NCBI GenBank assembly: GCA_016214985.1
Contig: JACRMM010000043.1
Location: 1 to 64,000 of the forward strand
DNA length: 64,000 bases
Direction of reading: 5' to 3'
Source of the DNA: Deltaproteobacteria bacterium
GTDB lineage: Bacteria > Desulfobacterota > Deferrisomatia > Deferrisomatales > JACRMM01
Program-made: the position numbers and the translations under genes
In this document: positions 44,058 through 52,872 of the stretch, piece by piece
How positions within the stretch are numbered: position 1 is the stretch's first letter
Layout of the letters: the number at the start of each line of letters is the position of its first letter
Notes under the pieces: model-generated
Told to the model about the DNA's origin: nothing
Seen by the model: only the letters and a program-made list of their open reading frames with translations
Databases searched by the model: none

Positions 44058-44514
44058 CCCCTCGTTCTGGCAGGCGCTCTTGCGCCTGCACGGCCACCGC
44101 TGCCCGATGTCGATCCTGGGCGCGCGCCTCGGCTTGGCGGCGCTCGACGTCCTGGGGCCCGAACGGGCGGGCCGGCGGCTGTCGGCCCGCTATCTTCATC
44201 AGACGTGCGCGCTCGACGGCATCCAACTCGCCACGAGCTGCACGCTCGGCAACGGGAACCTCCAGGTCGAAGCCAAGGGGGAGCACCGGCTGCTTCTCTG
44301 GGACCCCGAGACCCGCGAACAGGCGCGCGTCCGGCTCACCGCCGAGGCCCTGGAGGTGGGCCGCCGGTATGCGGAGCTCCGGGGACGCCGGGACGCACTG
44401 GCGCCGGGTTCGCAGGAGCGCGCCGCCGGGGAGGCTCGGATGGAAGAACTGCTGAGGGAATTGGAGGAGGCCCCCACCCCCTCGCTCGTGGCCACCGAAT
44501 CGGTCGAGGCGTGA
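44029..44514 (+). CDS. FmdE-family protein
   Basis: This 161-residue protein matches the FmdE domain, found in molybdenum formylmethanofuran dehydrogenase subunit E and in stand-alone bacterial proteins. It has LHGHRCPMSILGARLG at about 20-35 and CALDGIQLATSCTLGNGNL at about 61-79. His22 and Cys25 with the later Cys residues form the likely metal site. The C-terminal zinc ribbon of larger members is missing; instead there is a charged helix. The bacterial function is unsettled. Its start lies inside the AAA gene and its stop overlaps the permease start as GTGA. Confidence 0.85.
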   Translation: MIAPTTTPSDPSFWQALLRLHGHRCPMSILGARLGLAALDVLGPERAGRRLSARYLHQTCALDGIQLATSCTLGNGNLQVEAKGEHRLLLWDPETREQARVRLTAEALEVGRRYAELRGRRDALAPGSQERAAGEARMEELLRELEEAPTPSLVATESVEA

Positions 44515-45473
44515 GCACTGCCTTGGACACCCTGACCGAGATCGCGGCCGTCGCGGGGCACGAGGCCCTGCGGATGGCGTGGTTCACCGTCTTCGGCGTC
44601 GCCGTGGCCGCGCTCATCAAGACCTATCAACTCGACCGCAAGGTGCGCGGGTACGTCGGCCGCGCGGGGCCCTGGGGCATCGTGGTGGCCACGGCCGTGG
44701 GGACCCTGAGCCCGCTGTGCTCCTGCGGCGTCCTGCCGATCGTGATCCCCATGGCGCTCTCCGGCGTGTCCCTCCCCCCGCTGATGGCCCTGCTGGTCAC
44801 GAGCCCGCTCATGGACCCGACCTCCTTCGCCCTCACGTGGGGGGGCCTCGGCGAGGCGCTCGCCTGGTGGAAGCTCGGTGCCGCGGTGACCATCGGCCTT
44901 ACCGCAGGGTTCGTGACGCTCGCGCTGGAGCGCGTCGGCTACCTGAGCGAGGACCAGGTGCGACTCCAGCCGGTCTACGCGGCGCAGGGAGTGCTGGCCC
45001 CGGCCCACGAGATCGCCTGCGCCAACGGGTTCCGACTCCGCACCATGGCCGTCGTGCCCCGGGAGAGCCGTCTCCGGTTCTTCTTCGACCGCTTTCGCGA
45101 TGTGGGCCTCTTCGTGGGGCAATGGGTGGGTCTGGCCATCCTCCTGGGAGCGCTGATCCAGGTGCTCGTTCCCATCCGCTGGATCACCTGGCTCCTGGGC
45201 CAGCGAGGCCCCGGATCCATCCTCGCCGCTGCCCTCGTCGGCCTGCCGCTGCCCCTCAACCAGGTAGCCGCCGTACCGGTGATTGCCGGTCTCCAGGCCC
45301 GGGGCCTGGCCGTGGGGCCCGACCTCGCGCTCCTGGTAGCTGGCCCCGTGGCGAGCCTCCCCGCGATCGTGGCCCTGGCCGCCACCTTCCGGCCCCGGGT
45401 CGTCTCCGTGTACGTGGCGATCGGTGTTCTCGGCGCCGTGGCCTTCGGGTACGCACGGATGATCCTCGGCTGA
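44511..45473 (+). CDS. YraQ/UPF0718-type permease with CSCG motif
   Basis: The 320-residue protein has about eight membrane helices and the family hallmark LSPLCSCGVLPIVIPM, with CSCG at residues 70-73. It also has PLMDPTSFALTWGGLG and, in the second half, VGLPLPLNQVAAVPVIAGL and LLVAGPVASLPAIVAL. The related ArsP exports organoarsenicals through a comparable thiol motif, but most YraQ proteins have no assigned substrate. The GTG start overlaps the FmdE stop. Neighbours suggest export of a metal, metalloid or thiol-reactive compound; this is inference. Confidence 0.85.
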   Translation: MSTALDTLTEIAAVAGHEALRMAWFTVFGVAVAALIKTYQLDRKVRGYVGRAGPWGIVVATAVGTLSPLCSCGVLPIVIPMALSGVSLPPLMALLVTSPLMDPTSFALTWGGLGEALAWWKLGAAVTIGLTAGFVTLALERVGYLSEDQVRLQPVYAAQGVLAPAHEIACANGFRLRTMAVVPRESRLRFFFDRFRDVGLFVGQWVGLAILLGALIQVLVPIRWITWLLGQRGPGSILAAALVGLPLPLNQVAAVPVIAGLQARGLAVGPDLALLVAGPVASLPAIVALAATFRPRVVSVYVAIGVLGAVAFGYARMILG

Positions 45474-45481
45474 CGGTCCCC

Positions 45482-46603
45482 GTGAGGCTCCTTCCGGTCT
45501 TCGACGCAGGGCGCGCGGCAGACGCGCCCCGCGCCCCGGCGCCCGGGCGCGGCGGGCGTTGCGGTCGGCTCCTTCTCTGCCTGGCACTCGGCGTCTTCGC
45601 GGCCGGCTGCGCCGGCGCCCCGCCGCAGCGGCCTCCTGGCGTATCGTTGGTATCGTTGGAGGGAAGAGTCTCCCACGAAGGCCTCGGCCTCGAAGGGGCC
45701 GCGGTGTACCTTTACCCCACGGACCCAACGGCGCCGACGAGCCCCCTCGCGGAGACCGCGTCCGGCGGCTCGGGCCTGTTTCGCCTGGAGGCACCCGCCG
45801 GCACGTACATCGTCGTCGCTCGCACGCCGGACCACTTCGCCTTCTTCGGGCGAAACCCGATCCACCTCCTCTCGCCCCAAGCGGGCGTCCACCTCCCGCT
45901 CCTGGCCGCACACCCCAGCGTGCGGCGATCCGTGGCCCAGGGGGACGAGGCCGTCGAGGGTCGGATCCTGTGGGGGGAAACGCCGGTCGAAGGGGCCCGA
46001 GCGTTCGCCTACCTCGACCTCGCCAACGGGCTTCGGGGACCAGGATACGCGGTGACCGAACCGGCAGGGGCGGACGGGGCGTTCCACCTCCCGCTCCCGC
46101 CGGGCACCTACTTCGTGGCGGCGCGACTTCGCCCCGGCGGCAAGGACACCGGACCCCTGCAGCCGGGCGATGGGTTCGGCGTGGCTCCCGAGTTTCCGCT
46201 GGTCCTGCGCGCCGGGGAGGCCGTCACCCTCGACCTGGAGGTCGTGGAACTGCCGGCGAGGGAGCGCATGGCGCGATTTCAGGGCCGCTTCGCCCGGATG
46301 ACCGGGGTCGTGGTCGACTCGACCGGCCGGCCCGCGCCCGGGTTTCGGGTGTGCCTCTACGACAACGCCCAGATGATCAACCAACCCGCCGCCGTGTCGG
46401 ACCCCACCGGCCCCGACGGGCAGTTTACCCTGGAGGTGTCCCTGGCCGGCACCTACTACCTCGGCGCGAGAGAGCGCCTCGGCGGGCCGCCCTCCTCGGG
46501 CGAGCGGGTCGGGTTCTACCGAGACGCACGCAACGGACGCGTGGAGCTCGCGCCCGGCTCTCGACTATCGGATGCCCGCATCGTGCTCCAGGCCGTGCCG
46601 TGA
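45482..46603 (+). CDS. lipoprotein with carboxypeptidase-regulatory-like domains
   Basis: The 373-residue protein has an N-terminal signal ending LALGVFAAGC, a lipobox placing the mature N-terminus at about Cys43. Three beta-sandwich repeats of the carboxypeptidase-regulatory-like type follow, each with a G..(F/Y)xL.....PGTY(F/Y)(V/L) ending: PAGTYIVVA, PPGTYFVAA and LAGTYYLGA. It probably sits in the outer membrane facing the periplasm. The GTG start lies eight bases after the permease stop and has no strong ribosome site, so coupling is likely. It overlaps the next gene by one base. Confidence 0.75.
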   Translation: MRLLPVFDAGRAADAPRAPAPGRGGRCGRLLLCLALGVFAAGCAGAPPQRPPGVSLVSLEGRVSHEGLGLEGAAVYLYPTDPTAPTSPLAETASGGSGLFRLEAPAGTYIVVARTPDHFAFFGRNPIHLLSPQAGVHLPLLAAHPSVRRSVAQGDEAVEGRILWGETPVEGARAFAYLDLANGLRGPGYAVTEPAGADGAFHLPLPPGTYFVAARLRPGGKDTGPLQPGDGFGVAPEFPLVLRAGEAVTLDLEVVELPARERMARFQGRFARMTGVVVDSTGRPAPGFRVCLYDNAQMINQPAAVSDPTGPDGQFTLEVSLAGTYYLGARERLGGPPSSGERVGFYRDARNGRVELAPGSRLSDARIVLQAVP

Positions 46604-48408
46604 TGCGCCAGCCGGTTCTTCTCGTGCGTACGCTCCTGCTCCTGTCCGTCGCGGCCTGCTCCCTTCGCCCGGCCACTCGGGGGGAGCCTCCGGAGGTCCG
46701 CTGGCAGGGTCAGGTGACGGTGACCCAGGACGTCACCATTGCTCGGGGCACGCGCCTCGTGGTAGCGCCCGGGACCGTGGTGCGTTTCGCGTTCCGGGAC
46801 GACGACGGGGACGGCTGGGGCGACACCCGCCTCACGGTGCAGGGCGAGCTCGTCGCCCAGGGCACGAGGGACGAGCCGATCGTCTTCACCTCCGAATCAC
46901 AGCCCGCCGAGCCGGGCCAGTGGGGCGAGGTCCGCCTCGACTACGGCGCCTTCGATCTCGACCACGTGGTTCTGGAGGGGAGCACCCGGGGGATCCATGC
47001 ACACTTCACGGCCGGGCGCCTGCGCAACTGCGTCCTCCGGCGCAACGTGGACGGCACCCGCCTAGGCGAGTCGGCCGTCGAGGTAACCGACTGCCTCTTC
47101 GTCCTGAACGCCGGCAAGGCATACAACGCGCGGCTCTGCCGCAACTCCGTGCGCGGAAACCTCTTCCGCCAGAACCGCGACGCGCTCTTCCTCTTCGACG
47201 GAGACGACGGGTCAACCTTCGAAGGCAACGTCCTGCAGGACAACGAGGCCTCGCTCCGGCTTGGCGACTTCTTCCAGGGCCGTGTCCGGGCACCGCACAA
47301 CGACTGGGGCGGGCCGCTGCCGCGCGTTTCGGAGGAACTGGCCGGTGCCGCCACTCTGGAGGCCTCCCAGGTGACCGTCGCGGACGCCGGACCCCGCGCC
47401 TGGCCCCTGTGGCGGCCCGCCTGGACGGCTTCGCTGGGGGGCTTCATCGACGCCGGGCCCGTCGTCACCGACGAAGGCGTCTACGCCGCGTCGTGGTCCG
47501 GAGACCTCCGGCGCCTGGGGTTTCTGGACGGCGCGGTGCTCGCCCGCAGGCGGCTGCCCGATGCGGTTGACGCCTCCCTCGCGCCCGGCCCCGGCGTTCT
47601 GGCCGTGCCCTGCTGGGACCGAGGGCTGTACCTGCTGACCCGAGGGGGCCTCGAGGTGCTCGACCGAACCGCCGAGCCCCCATCCCCGGCCGACGATCAC
47701 CGCCAGGCGTCGCCGGTGTTCCGCAGCGATACCCTCTTCGTCGGCACCTGGTCCGGTTCGGTCCAGGCCTATCGGACGTCGGCCGGAAGGCTCGAGCGCC
47801 TCTGGTCGTTCGAGGCCGGGAGCCCCTTCCGCGGCGACCTAACCCTGGTCGGCGAGGCCGTGCTGGCTCCCTGTCAGGACGGAACGCTCTACGCCCTGTC
47901 GCAGGCCGACGGCCGGCCCCTCTGGCAGTATGCGGCGGGGGCCCCGCTCCTCTCCGCCGCGGCCTCGGACAGCGCCCGGGCGTACCTGGCCGACCGCGGC
48001 GGGGTCCTCCACGCCGTGGACCTGGCGTCGGGCCGCGGGCTCTGGACCGCGCCCCTGGCCGGGCCCGTGTGGTATGCGCCTCCCCTCCTCCACCGCGGCA
48101 CGCTCTTCCAGGGGGACGACGCGGGCCGCCTCTGGGCTGTCGATGCTGCAACCGGCCGCGTGCTCTGGTCCCGATCCCTGGGCTCCGGCATCCGGTCGCG
48201 GCCCGCCTGGCCGGCCGAAGGACTCCTCGCCGTGGGCACCGCCGGCGGGCAGGTGTATCTCCTCGACGCGGCGACTGGCCTCGAGCGGGATGCAATCCGC
48301 GCGGGCGCAGCCGTCTTCTCCAGCCCGGCCGTGGCGGGCAGCCGAGTCTTCGTCGGGAGCCGAGACGGCACCCTTCGCGCGCTCGACGCGGTGGAGCGCG
48401 GCCCTTGA
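46603..48408 (+). CDS. lipoprotein with beta-helix and PQQ-type propeller domains
   Basis: The 601-residue protein starts with a lipoprotein signal (LLLLSVAACSL). It continues with a parallel beta-helix region (about 35-245): GTRLVVAPGTVVRF, a calcium-binding-like DDDGDGWGDT near 66-75, then LRNCVLRRN and GNLFRQNRDAL turns. The C-terminal half (about 270-600) is a PQQ/WD-type beta-propeller with repeated VDAATGRVLWSRSLG-like blades. This two-domain design suggests a surface or periplasmic scaffold. Its ATG overlaps the previous stop (TGATG). 142 bases separate it from the next gene. Confidence 0.8.
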   Translation: MRQPVLLVRTLLLLSVAACSLRPATRGEPPEVRWQGQVTVTQDVTIARGTRLVVAPGTVVRFAFRDDDGDGWGDTRLTVQGELVAQGTRDEPIVFTSESQPAEPGQWGEVRLDYGAFDLDHVVLEGSTRGIHAHFTAGRLRNCVLRRNVDGTRLGESAVEVTDCLFVLNAGKAYNARLCRNSVRGNLFRQNRDALFLFDGDDGSTFEGNVLQDNEASLRLGDFFQGRVRAPHNDWGGPLPRVSEELAGAATLEASQVTVADAGPRAWPLWRPAWTASLGGFIDAGPVVTDEGVYAASWSGDLRRLGFLDGAVLARRRLPDAVDASLAPGPGVLAVPCWDRGLYLLTRGGLEVLDRTAEPPSPADDHRQASPVFRSDTLFVGTWSGSVQAYRTSAGRLERLWSFEAGSPFRGDLTLVGEAVLAPCQDGTLYALSQADGRPLWQYAAGAPLLSAAASDSARAYLADRGGVLHAVDLASGRGLWTAPLAGPVWYAPPLLHRGTLFQGDDAGRLWAVDAATGRVLWSRSLGSGIRSRPAWPAEGLLAVGTAGGQVYLLDAATGLERDAIRAGAAVFSSPAVAGSRVFVGSRDGTLRALDAVERGP

Positions 48409-48550
48409 AGGCGGGCCGGCCGCCGCGCTGCCGAGAGCCGTTCCGGGGAGGAAACCCTTTGCGCCGAGATGGGAATGGAGTGACACTGAACATCGGGGCG
48501 CCGCAGACCCCGGTCGTCCCCGGCCCCGTCGAACCTCCGTGGAGGAAGCC

Positions 48551-49111
48551 GTGAAGCGATTGCCTCTCCTGACCCTCGCCCTCTGGCTCTGCGCGACGCC
48601 GACCCTGGCCTGTGTCGGCAAGACCCTGGTCATCGGCGCGGACCGCTCGGCCCGCGGCCGTCTCGTGGCGCAGGTCATCGCCATCCTGATCAACGAGCGC
48701 ACGGGCACGACGGTCAAGATCACCGAATTCCCGACGGCCGACGCGGTCCACCGGGGCCTGGCGGCCGGCGACGTGGACATCGCGGTGGAGTACGCCGCCC
48801 CGGGCCTCGCCCGGCTCGGCCTCGCCGCCCCGGACAGCGCCGACGACGCGGTAAGAGCCGTCCGGGCCGCCTACCAGGAGAGACTCAACCTGGCATGGCT
48901 CCAGCCGCTGGGGTTCACCGACCCTGGCGACGCGAAGAGCCCTGCGGCCACCGTGGTACGCAAGGACACGCTGAAGAAGTTCCCCGCCCTCTCGCGCCTC
49001 CTGGCCAAGACCGAGGGAGTGCTTCCCGACGGGCTGCTCGCGGGTCTGACCGCCTCCGCGGACCCGGCCCGGGCGGCGCGGGAGTTCCTGAAGGCCAAGA
49101 AGCTCATCTGA
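48551..49111 (+). CDS. short OpuAC-like substrate-binding protein
   Basis: This 186-residue exported protein (signal peptide 1-20) resembles the glycine betaine/choline-binding OpuAC family in KTLVIGADRSARGRLVAQVIAILI and AVHRGLAAGDVDIAVEYAAPG. OpuAC proteins usually run to about 270-300 residues; this one holds roughly one lobe plus a linker and lacks a complete second lobe. It may not bind osmolytes as a transporter component, and no OpuA permease is nearby. The GTG follows GGAGG and lies 20 bases before the DUF362 gene. Confidence 0.65.
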   Translation: MKRLPLLTLALWLCATPTLACVGKTLVIGADRSARGRLVAQVIAILINERTGTTVKITEFPTADAVHRGLAAGDVDIAVEYAAPGLARLGLAAPDSADDAVRAVRAAYQERLNLAWLQPLGFTDPGDAKSPAATVVRKDTLKKFPALSRLLAKTEGVLPDGLLAGLTASADPARAAREFLKAKKLI

Positions 49112-49131
49112 CCCCGGGGAGGAGCCGTTCC

Positions 49132-50061
49132 GTGACCCCTGTCCGCCTCGACCGCCGCCGGTTCCTCCTGCGCCTGGCCCGGCTGGGATTCGTCATGGCC
49201 GGTCCCGCGACCGGGGCCCTCCCCCTCTTCCGCGTCCCCGAGGCTGCCGCCGCGCCGACCCCTCGCCCGCTGGCCGACGCGAAGGGCAAGGACCCGGCCG
49301 CGCTCGTTCGACAGGCCGTGGGGAAGCTCGGGGGCATGGCCCGCTTCGTCCGGCCCGGGCAGACCGTGGTCGTAAAACCCAACCTGGGCTGGGACCGGCG
49401 ACCCGAAGAGGGGGCCAACACGCACCCGGCCGTCCTCGCCGAGGTGTGCCGCCTCGCGCTGGAGGCGGGCGCGCGAACGGTGCGCGTCTTCGACCGGACC
49501 TGCAACGACGCCCGCCGCACCTACGAGCGGAGCGGCGCGCGGGCAGCCGTCGAGGGGCTGGGCACCGACCGCGTCCGGCTCGAGTACGTCGACGAGGACC
49601 GCTTCGAGGTCGTCGCCCTGCAGAACGCGACGAAGCTCACCCGGTGGCCCCTCTACCGGCCGGCCCTCGAGGCCGATGTCTTGATCAACGTGCCCGTGGT
49701 CAAGCATCACGGTCTCACAGGGCTCACCGCGTCTATGAAGAACCTGATGGGAGTGATGGGCGGCAACCGGGGCCGGATCCACCAAGGCGTGGAAGACAAC
49801 CTGGTCGACGCCAACTTCGCCGTGCGATCCCACCTCGTCGTGGTGGACGCCACGAGGATCCTGCTCCGGAATGGTCCCCAGGGCGGGGGCACCGAAGGCG
49901 TCCGGATCGCCGACCGACTCGCGGCCACGACCGACGTGGTCGCCGCGGACGCCTGGGCGGCCCGGGAGTTCGGTGTCGATCCCCTCTCGATCGCCACGAT
50001 CCGACGCGGGGCCGAGCGCGGGCTGGGCGTGGCCGACCTCTCCCGAGTGCCGATCCTGTGA
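49132..50061 (+). CDS. Tat-exported DUF362 protein
   Basis: The 309-residue protein has a twin-arginine signal (LDRRRFLLRLARLGF, residues 6-20, then a hydrophobic stretch to about 40). It then has the DUF362 domain with VRPGQTVVVKPNLGWD near 73-88, a central DVLINVPVVKHHGLTG and the ASMKNLMGVMGG motif. DUF362 proteins often occur with ferredoxin domains; their chemistry is not established. Folded export implies a cofactor. The stop overlaps the next gene as GTGA, tying it to the NapH-like protein. Confidence 0.85.
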   Translation: MTPVRLDRRRFLLRLARLGFVMAGPATGALPLFRVPEAAAAPTPRPLADAKGKDPAALVRQAVGKLGGMARFVRPGQTVVVKPNLGWDRRPEEGANTHPAVLAEVCRLALEAGARTVRVFDRTCNDARRTYERSGARAAVEGLGTDRVRLEYVDEDRFEVVALQNATKLTRWPLYRPALEADVLINVPVVKHHGLTGLTASMKNLMGVMGGNRGRIHQGVEDNLVDANFAVRSHLVVVDATRILLRNGPQGGGTEGVRIADRLAATTDVVAADAWAAREFGVDPLSIATIRRGAERGLGVADLSRVPIL

Positions 50062-51008
50062 GACGGGGGCGCCAGACACCGCCGGCCCGGCGCTGGGTCC
50101 AGGGAGGTCTCCTCCTGGGCTTCCTCCTCCTGTTCGCGCGCACCGCGTATCGCGGCCGCGACGTGCTGGACTGGCCCGTCCACCTGGTGTTTCGCCTCGA
50201 CCCCCTCGCCGCGCTGGCGCAGTGGCTGGCCGGCGGCGCCTCGATCCTGACCGCCGCATGGCTCGGCGCCGGCCTGCTCCTGCTCCTGACCGCCGGCCTT
50301 GGCCGCTTCTTCTGCGGCTGGGCCTGCCCGCTCGGGACGACCCTCGACCTCCTGGGCGGCGGCCTCCGGCGCCTGCTCGGGAGCAAGAAGCGCCAGGCGT
50401 CTCTGCCGGCCTGGACGGCGCCGGCCGTGCTCGCTGCGCTCACCAGTGCGACGCTCCTGGGGCTTCCGCTCCTCGGGCTCCTCGACCCCTTGAGCGTGCT
50501 CCTGCGCACGCTCACTCTCTCGCTGCACCCGCTCTTCGACGCCGCGGCCAAGGGAGTGTTCGCGGGCCTCGACCGTTCCCACCTGCCAATCGTCGCGCCC
50601 GCCGGCGAAGCGCTCTACGAGTTCGTGAAGCCCCGCCTCCTGGCCTTCGGCAAGCCCGCCTTCCTCCTGTCCGGGCTGACGGGGCTCGCGTTCGCGGGCG
50701 TCGTTGCCCTGGAGCTTCGTGCGACGCGCTTCTGGTGCGCGCACCTGTGCCCCCTCGGCGCGCTCCTCGGCCTGGTCAGCCGGTTCTCCCCTCTGCGCCG
50801 CCGACGGTCCCTCGCGTGCGGGGCCTGCTCGGCCTGCGAGGCGGCGTGTCCGACGGGCGCCGCGCTCGACGACCCGGCCGACGCCTCCCTGTGCGTCCAG
50901 TGCGGCGCGTGCGCGCAGAGCGCTGCCCCCAGGCCGCCCGCCGGGCCCGGTGGGGGCGCGCGCCGTCCCTTACCCTCCCGTCCCGGCCGGTCCGACGGGC
51001 GCTGTTGA
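50058..51008 (+). CDS. NapH-like membrane ferredoxin protein, C-terminally frameshifted
   Basis: The 316-residue frame has four to five membrane helices with NapH-type cysteines on the loops (RFFCGWACPLGT near 85 and RFWCAHLCPLGALLGL near 225). One 4Fe-4S motif follows, CGACSACEAACPTGA near 254-268. A second motif starts as CVQCGAC at 50892-50912 but then reads QSAAPRPP. In the frame used by the next ORF the same DNA reads ERCPQAARR, which would complete CxxCxxCxxxCP. The last 30 residues are therefore probably frameshift junk. It is coupled to DUF362 by GTGA. Confidence 0.8.
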   Translation: MRRGRQTPPARRWVQGGLLLGFLLLFARTAYRGRDVLDWPVHLVFRLDPLAALAQWLAGGASILTAAWLGAGLLLLLTAGLGRFFCGWACPLGTTLDLLGGGLRRLLGSKKRQASLPAWTAPAVLAALTSATLLGLPLLGLLDPLSVLLRTLTLSLHPLFDAAAKGVFAGLDRSHLPIVAPAGEALYEFVKPRLLAFGKPAFLLSGLTGLAFAGVVALELRATRFWCAHLCPLGALLGLVSRFSPLRRRRSLACGACSACEAACPTGAALDDPADASLCVQCGACAQSAAPRPPAGPGGGARRPLPSRPGRSDGRC

Positions 51009-51616
51009 CCTCGGTCGGTCTCGGAGCCCTGGCCGCGCTGGTGCCCCGGGTCCGGGCCGAGGAGCGGGAGCTCCCGCTCGGGCTCCTGCGGCCGCCGGGC
51101 GCGCGGCCCGAGGACGAGTTTCGGAAGCGGTGCATCCGCTGCGGGGCGTGCCTGCGGGTGTGCCCGCGGGGTGCCCTGCACCCCGCACTCTTGGAGGCCG
51201 GTCTCGGAGGCGCCTGGACCCCGCGGCTCGTCCCACGGATCGGCTACTGCGAGTACCATTGCCGCCTCTGCGGCCAGGTGTGCCCCACCGGGGCCATCGG
51301 GTATCTGGAGGAAGGGCAGAAGGAGAAGGCGGTCATCGGCATCGCCCACTTCGACGCCAACCGGTGCCTCCCCTACCGCAAGGCGCAGGACTGCATGGTG
51401 TGCGAGGAGCACTGCCCCACCAACCCCAAGGCCATCGTGTTTCGCGAGGAAGCCCGCCCCGACGCGCTCGGGGCGCCGCGGCGCGTCAAGGTCCCACGCG
51501 TGGTCGAGGACCGGTGCGTCGGCTGCGGAATCTGCGAGAACCGCTGCCCCCTGCCCGGCCGCGGTGCGATCCGCGTGACGCGCGAGGTTCCACAGAACCT
51601 CCTCCAGTACTACTGA
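51005..51616 (+). CDS. NapG/MauM-like 4Fe-4S protein, downstream part of a split gene
   Basis: The frame continues the upstream protein. Before the TTG at 51005 it reads RCPQAARRARWGRAPS and PVRRALLTSVGLGALAAL, a twin-arginine-like segment, then FRKRCIRCGACLRVCPRGAL, YCEYHCRLCGQVCPTGAI, DCMVCEEHCPTNP and CVGCGICENRCPLPG: four ferredoxin-type clusters as in NapG/MauM. TTG at 51005 overlaps the upstream stop (TTGA) and would give about 203 residues without the first Cys. A single base lost between 50912 and 50921 would explain the split. It would pass electrons between quinone-side NapH and periplasmic partners. Confidence 0.75.
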   Translation: MTSVGLGALAALVPRVRAEERELPLGLLRPPGARPEDEFRKRCIRCGACLRVCPRGALHPALLEAGLGGAWTPRLVPRIGYCEYHCRLCGQVCPTGAIGYLEEGQKEKAVIGIAHFDANRCLPYRKAQDCMVCEEHCPTNPKAIVFREEARPDALGAPRRVKVPRVVEDRCVGCGICENRCPLPGRGAIRVTREVPQNLLQYY

Positions 51617-51636
51617 CCCGCGAACCCGGCACCGGG

Positions 51637-51664
51637 TTGCACGTCCGAGCCACGGCGGTACGCT
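51637..51664 (+). promoter_or_regulatory. weak promoter candidate of cysK
   Basis: TTGCAC at 51637-51642 and TACGCT at 51659-51664 are 16 bases apart, 43 bases before the cysK start. Both boxes are moderate matches. Confidence 0.35.
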
Positions 51665-51706
51665 GCCTCCCTCTCCTCTTGCCGCGCCCCACACGGGAGG
51701 TCATCG

Positions 51707-52639
51707 ATGGCCAGGATCTACGAGGACAACAGCCGGAGCATCGGGAGCACCCCCCTGATCCGCATCAACCGCATGGCCCAGGGCCTGAAAGCGACAGTGC
51801 TGGCCAAGATCGAGGGCCGCAACCCGGCGTACTCGGTCAAGTGCCGGATCGGGGCCTCCATGATCTGGGATGCCGAGGAGCGAGGCCTCCTCAAGGCGGG
51901 GATTACGGTCGTCGAGCCCACGAGCGGCAACACGGGCATCGCCCTGGCGTATGTATGCGCAGCTCGCGGCTATCCTCTCACCCTCACCATGCCCGAGACC
52001 ATGAGCCTCGAGCGTCGGAAAATGCTGCAGGCCTTCGGCGCGCAGCTCGTCTTGACGCCGGGAAGCGAGGGTATGAAGGGCGCGATCCGCAGGGCCCAGG
52101 AGATGGCCGACGGGGAACCCGAGCGGTACTTCCTCCCGAATCAGTTCCGAAACCCCGCGAACCCCGAGATCCACTTCCGGACCACCGGCCCCGAGATCTG
52201 GAGCGACACGGCGGGAGCGGTCGACGTGCTGGTGGCCGGCGTCGGCACCGGAGGGACGATCACCGGCGTGAGCCGCTACCTGAAGAACGAGCAGAAGAAG
52301 GCGATCCGGTCGGTCGCCGTGGAGCCGGCCAACTCCCCCGTGCTCTCCGGTGGCTCGCCGGGCCCCCACCGGATCCAGGGCATCGGCGCCGGATTCAAGC
52401 CCGACGTGCTCGACATGGGCCTTGTGGATGAGGTGCTGCTGGTGACCGATGAGGAGGCCTTCGAGTTCAGCCGCCGCCTCGCGCGGGAGGAGGGCATCGT
52501 CTCCGGCATCTCCTGTGGCGCAGCGATGGCCGCGGCCCTCAAGGTCGCGGCCCGCCCGGAGTCCGAAGGGAAGGTCATCGTCACGATCCTGCCCGACTCG
52601 GGGGAGCGCTACCTCTCGACGCCGCTCTTCGAGGGCTGA
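51707..52639 (+). CDS. cysK: cysteine synthase (O-acetylserine sulfhydrylase)
   Basis: CysK makes cysteine from O-acetylserine and sulfide. The 310-residue PLP enzyme has the cofactor lysine at 45 in [11 protein letters not shown], the substrate loop [13 protein letters not shown] at about 69-81, the phosphate-binding [10 protein letters not shown] near 181 and the Ser-containing SGISCGAA near 267. The ATG follows GGGAGG. It stands alone. CysM-type (thiosulfate-using) specificity is less likely from the loop sequences. Confidence 0.94.
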   Translation: MARIYEDNSRSIGSTPLIRINRMAQGLKATVLAKIEGRNPAYSVKCRIGASMIWDAEERGLLKAGITVVEPTSGNTGIALAYVCAARGYPLTLTMPETMSLERRKMLQAFGAQLVLTPGSEGMKGAIRRAQEMADGEPERYFLPNQFRNPANPEIHFRTTGPEIWSDTAGAVDVLVAGVGTGGTITGVSRYLKNEQKKAIRSVAVEPANSPVLSGGSPGPHRIQGIGAGFKPDVLDMGLVDEVLLVTDEEAFEFSRRLAREEGIVSGISCGAAMAAALKVAARPESEGKVIVTILPDSGERYLSTPLFEG

Positions 52640-52689
52640 GGCGCCGTTCGGCCGCAAACAACGCCGCCGGTCGCTCCGTCCCCTCGTCT

Positions 52690-52872
52690 TTACGCCCGAA
52701 CATCCGCGTTTCCGCCGATTCCGAGGGACAGAAGGAGCTCGGCCGCGAGCTCCTCCTGAACGTCGAGGCTCTCCCGGAGAAGGACCGTGCCCGCCTGCTG
52801 AGCGGCGTGTTCCTGTTGGAGCTCCATCGCCGCGACCACCGCAGAGCCCGCTCCCGTCAACGAGACCTCCAC
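52690..52872 (-). CDS. YjfB family miniprotein (putative motility protein)
   Basis: A 60-residue protein fits the YjfB family (annotated as putative motility protein). It starts MEVS, has the small-residue and Gln-rich helix VVAAMELQQEHAAQQAG, then LLRESLDVQEELAAELLLSL and ends GGNADVRA, the family's usual GxNxxxxA close. The GTG start at 52872 follows AGGAGGG by six bases. It is too short for most gene lists. No flagellar genes are in view, so the motility link is by name only. It is convergent with cysK. Confidence 0.75.
   Translation of the reverse strand: MEVSLTGAGSAVVAAMELQQEHAAQQAGTVLLRESLDVQEELAAELLLSLGIGGNADVRA

Noticed and set aside
45559..46602. In-frame upstream extension of the beta-helix lipoprotein
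   Set aside because: It is out of frame with the real upstream lipoprotein gene and arginine-rich. The ATG at 46603 gives a proper lipoprotein signal.
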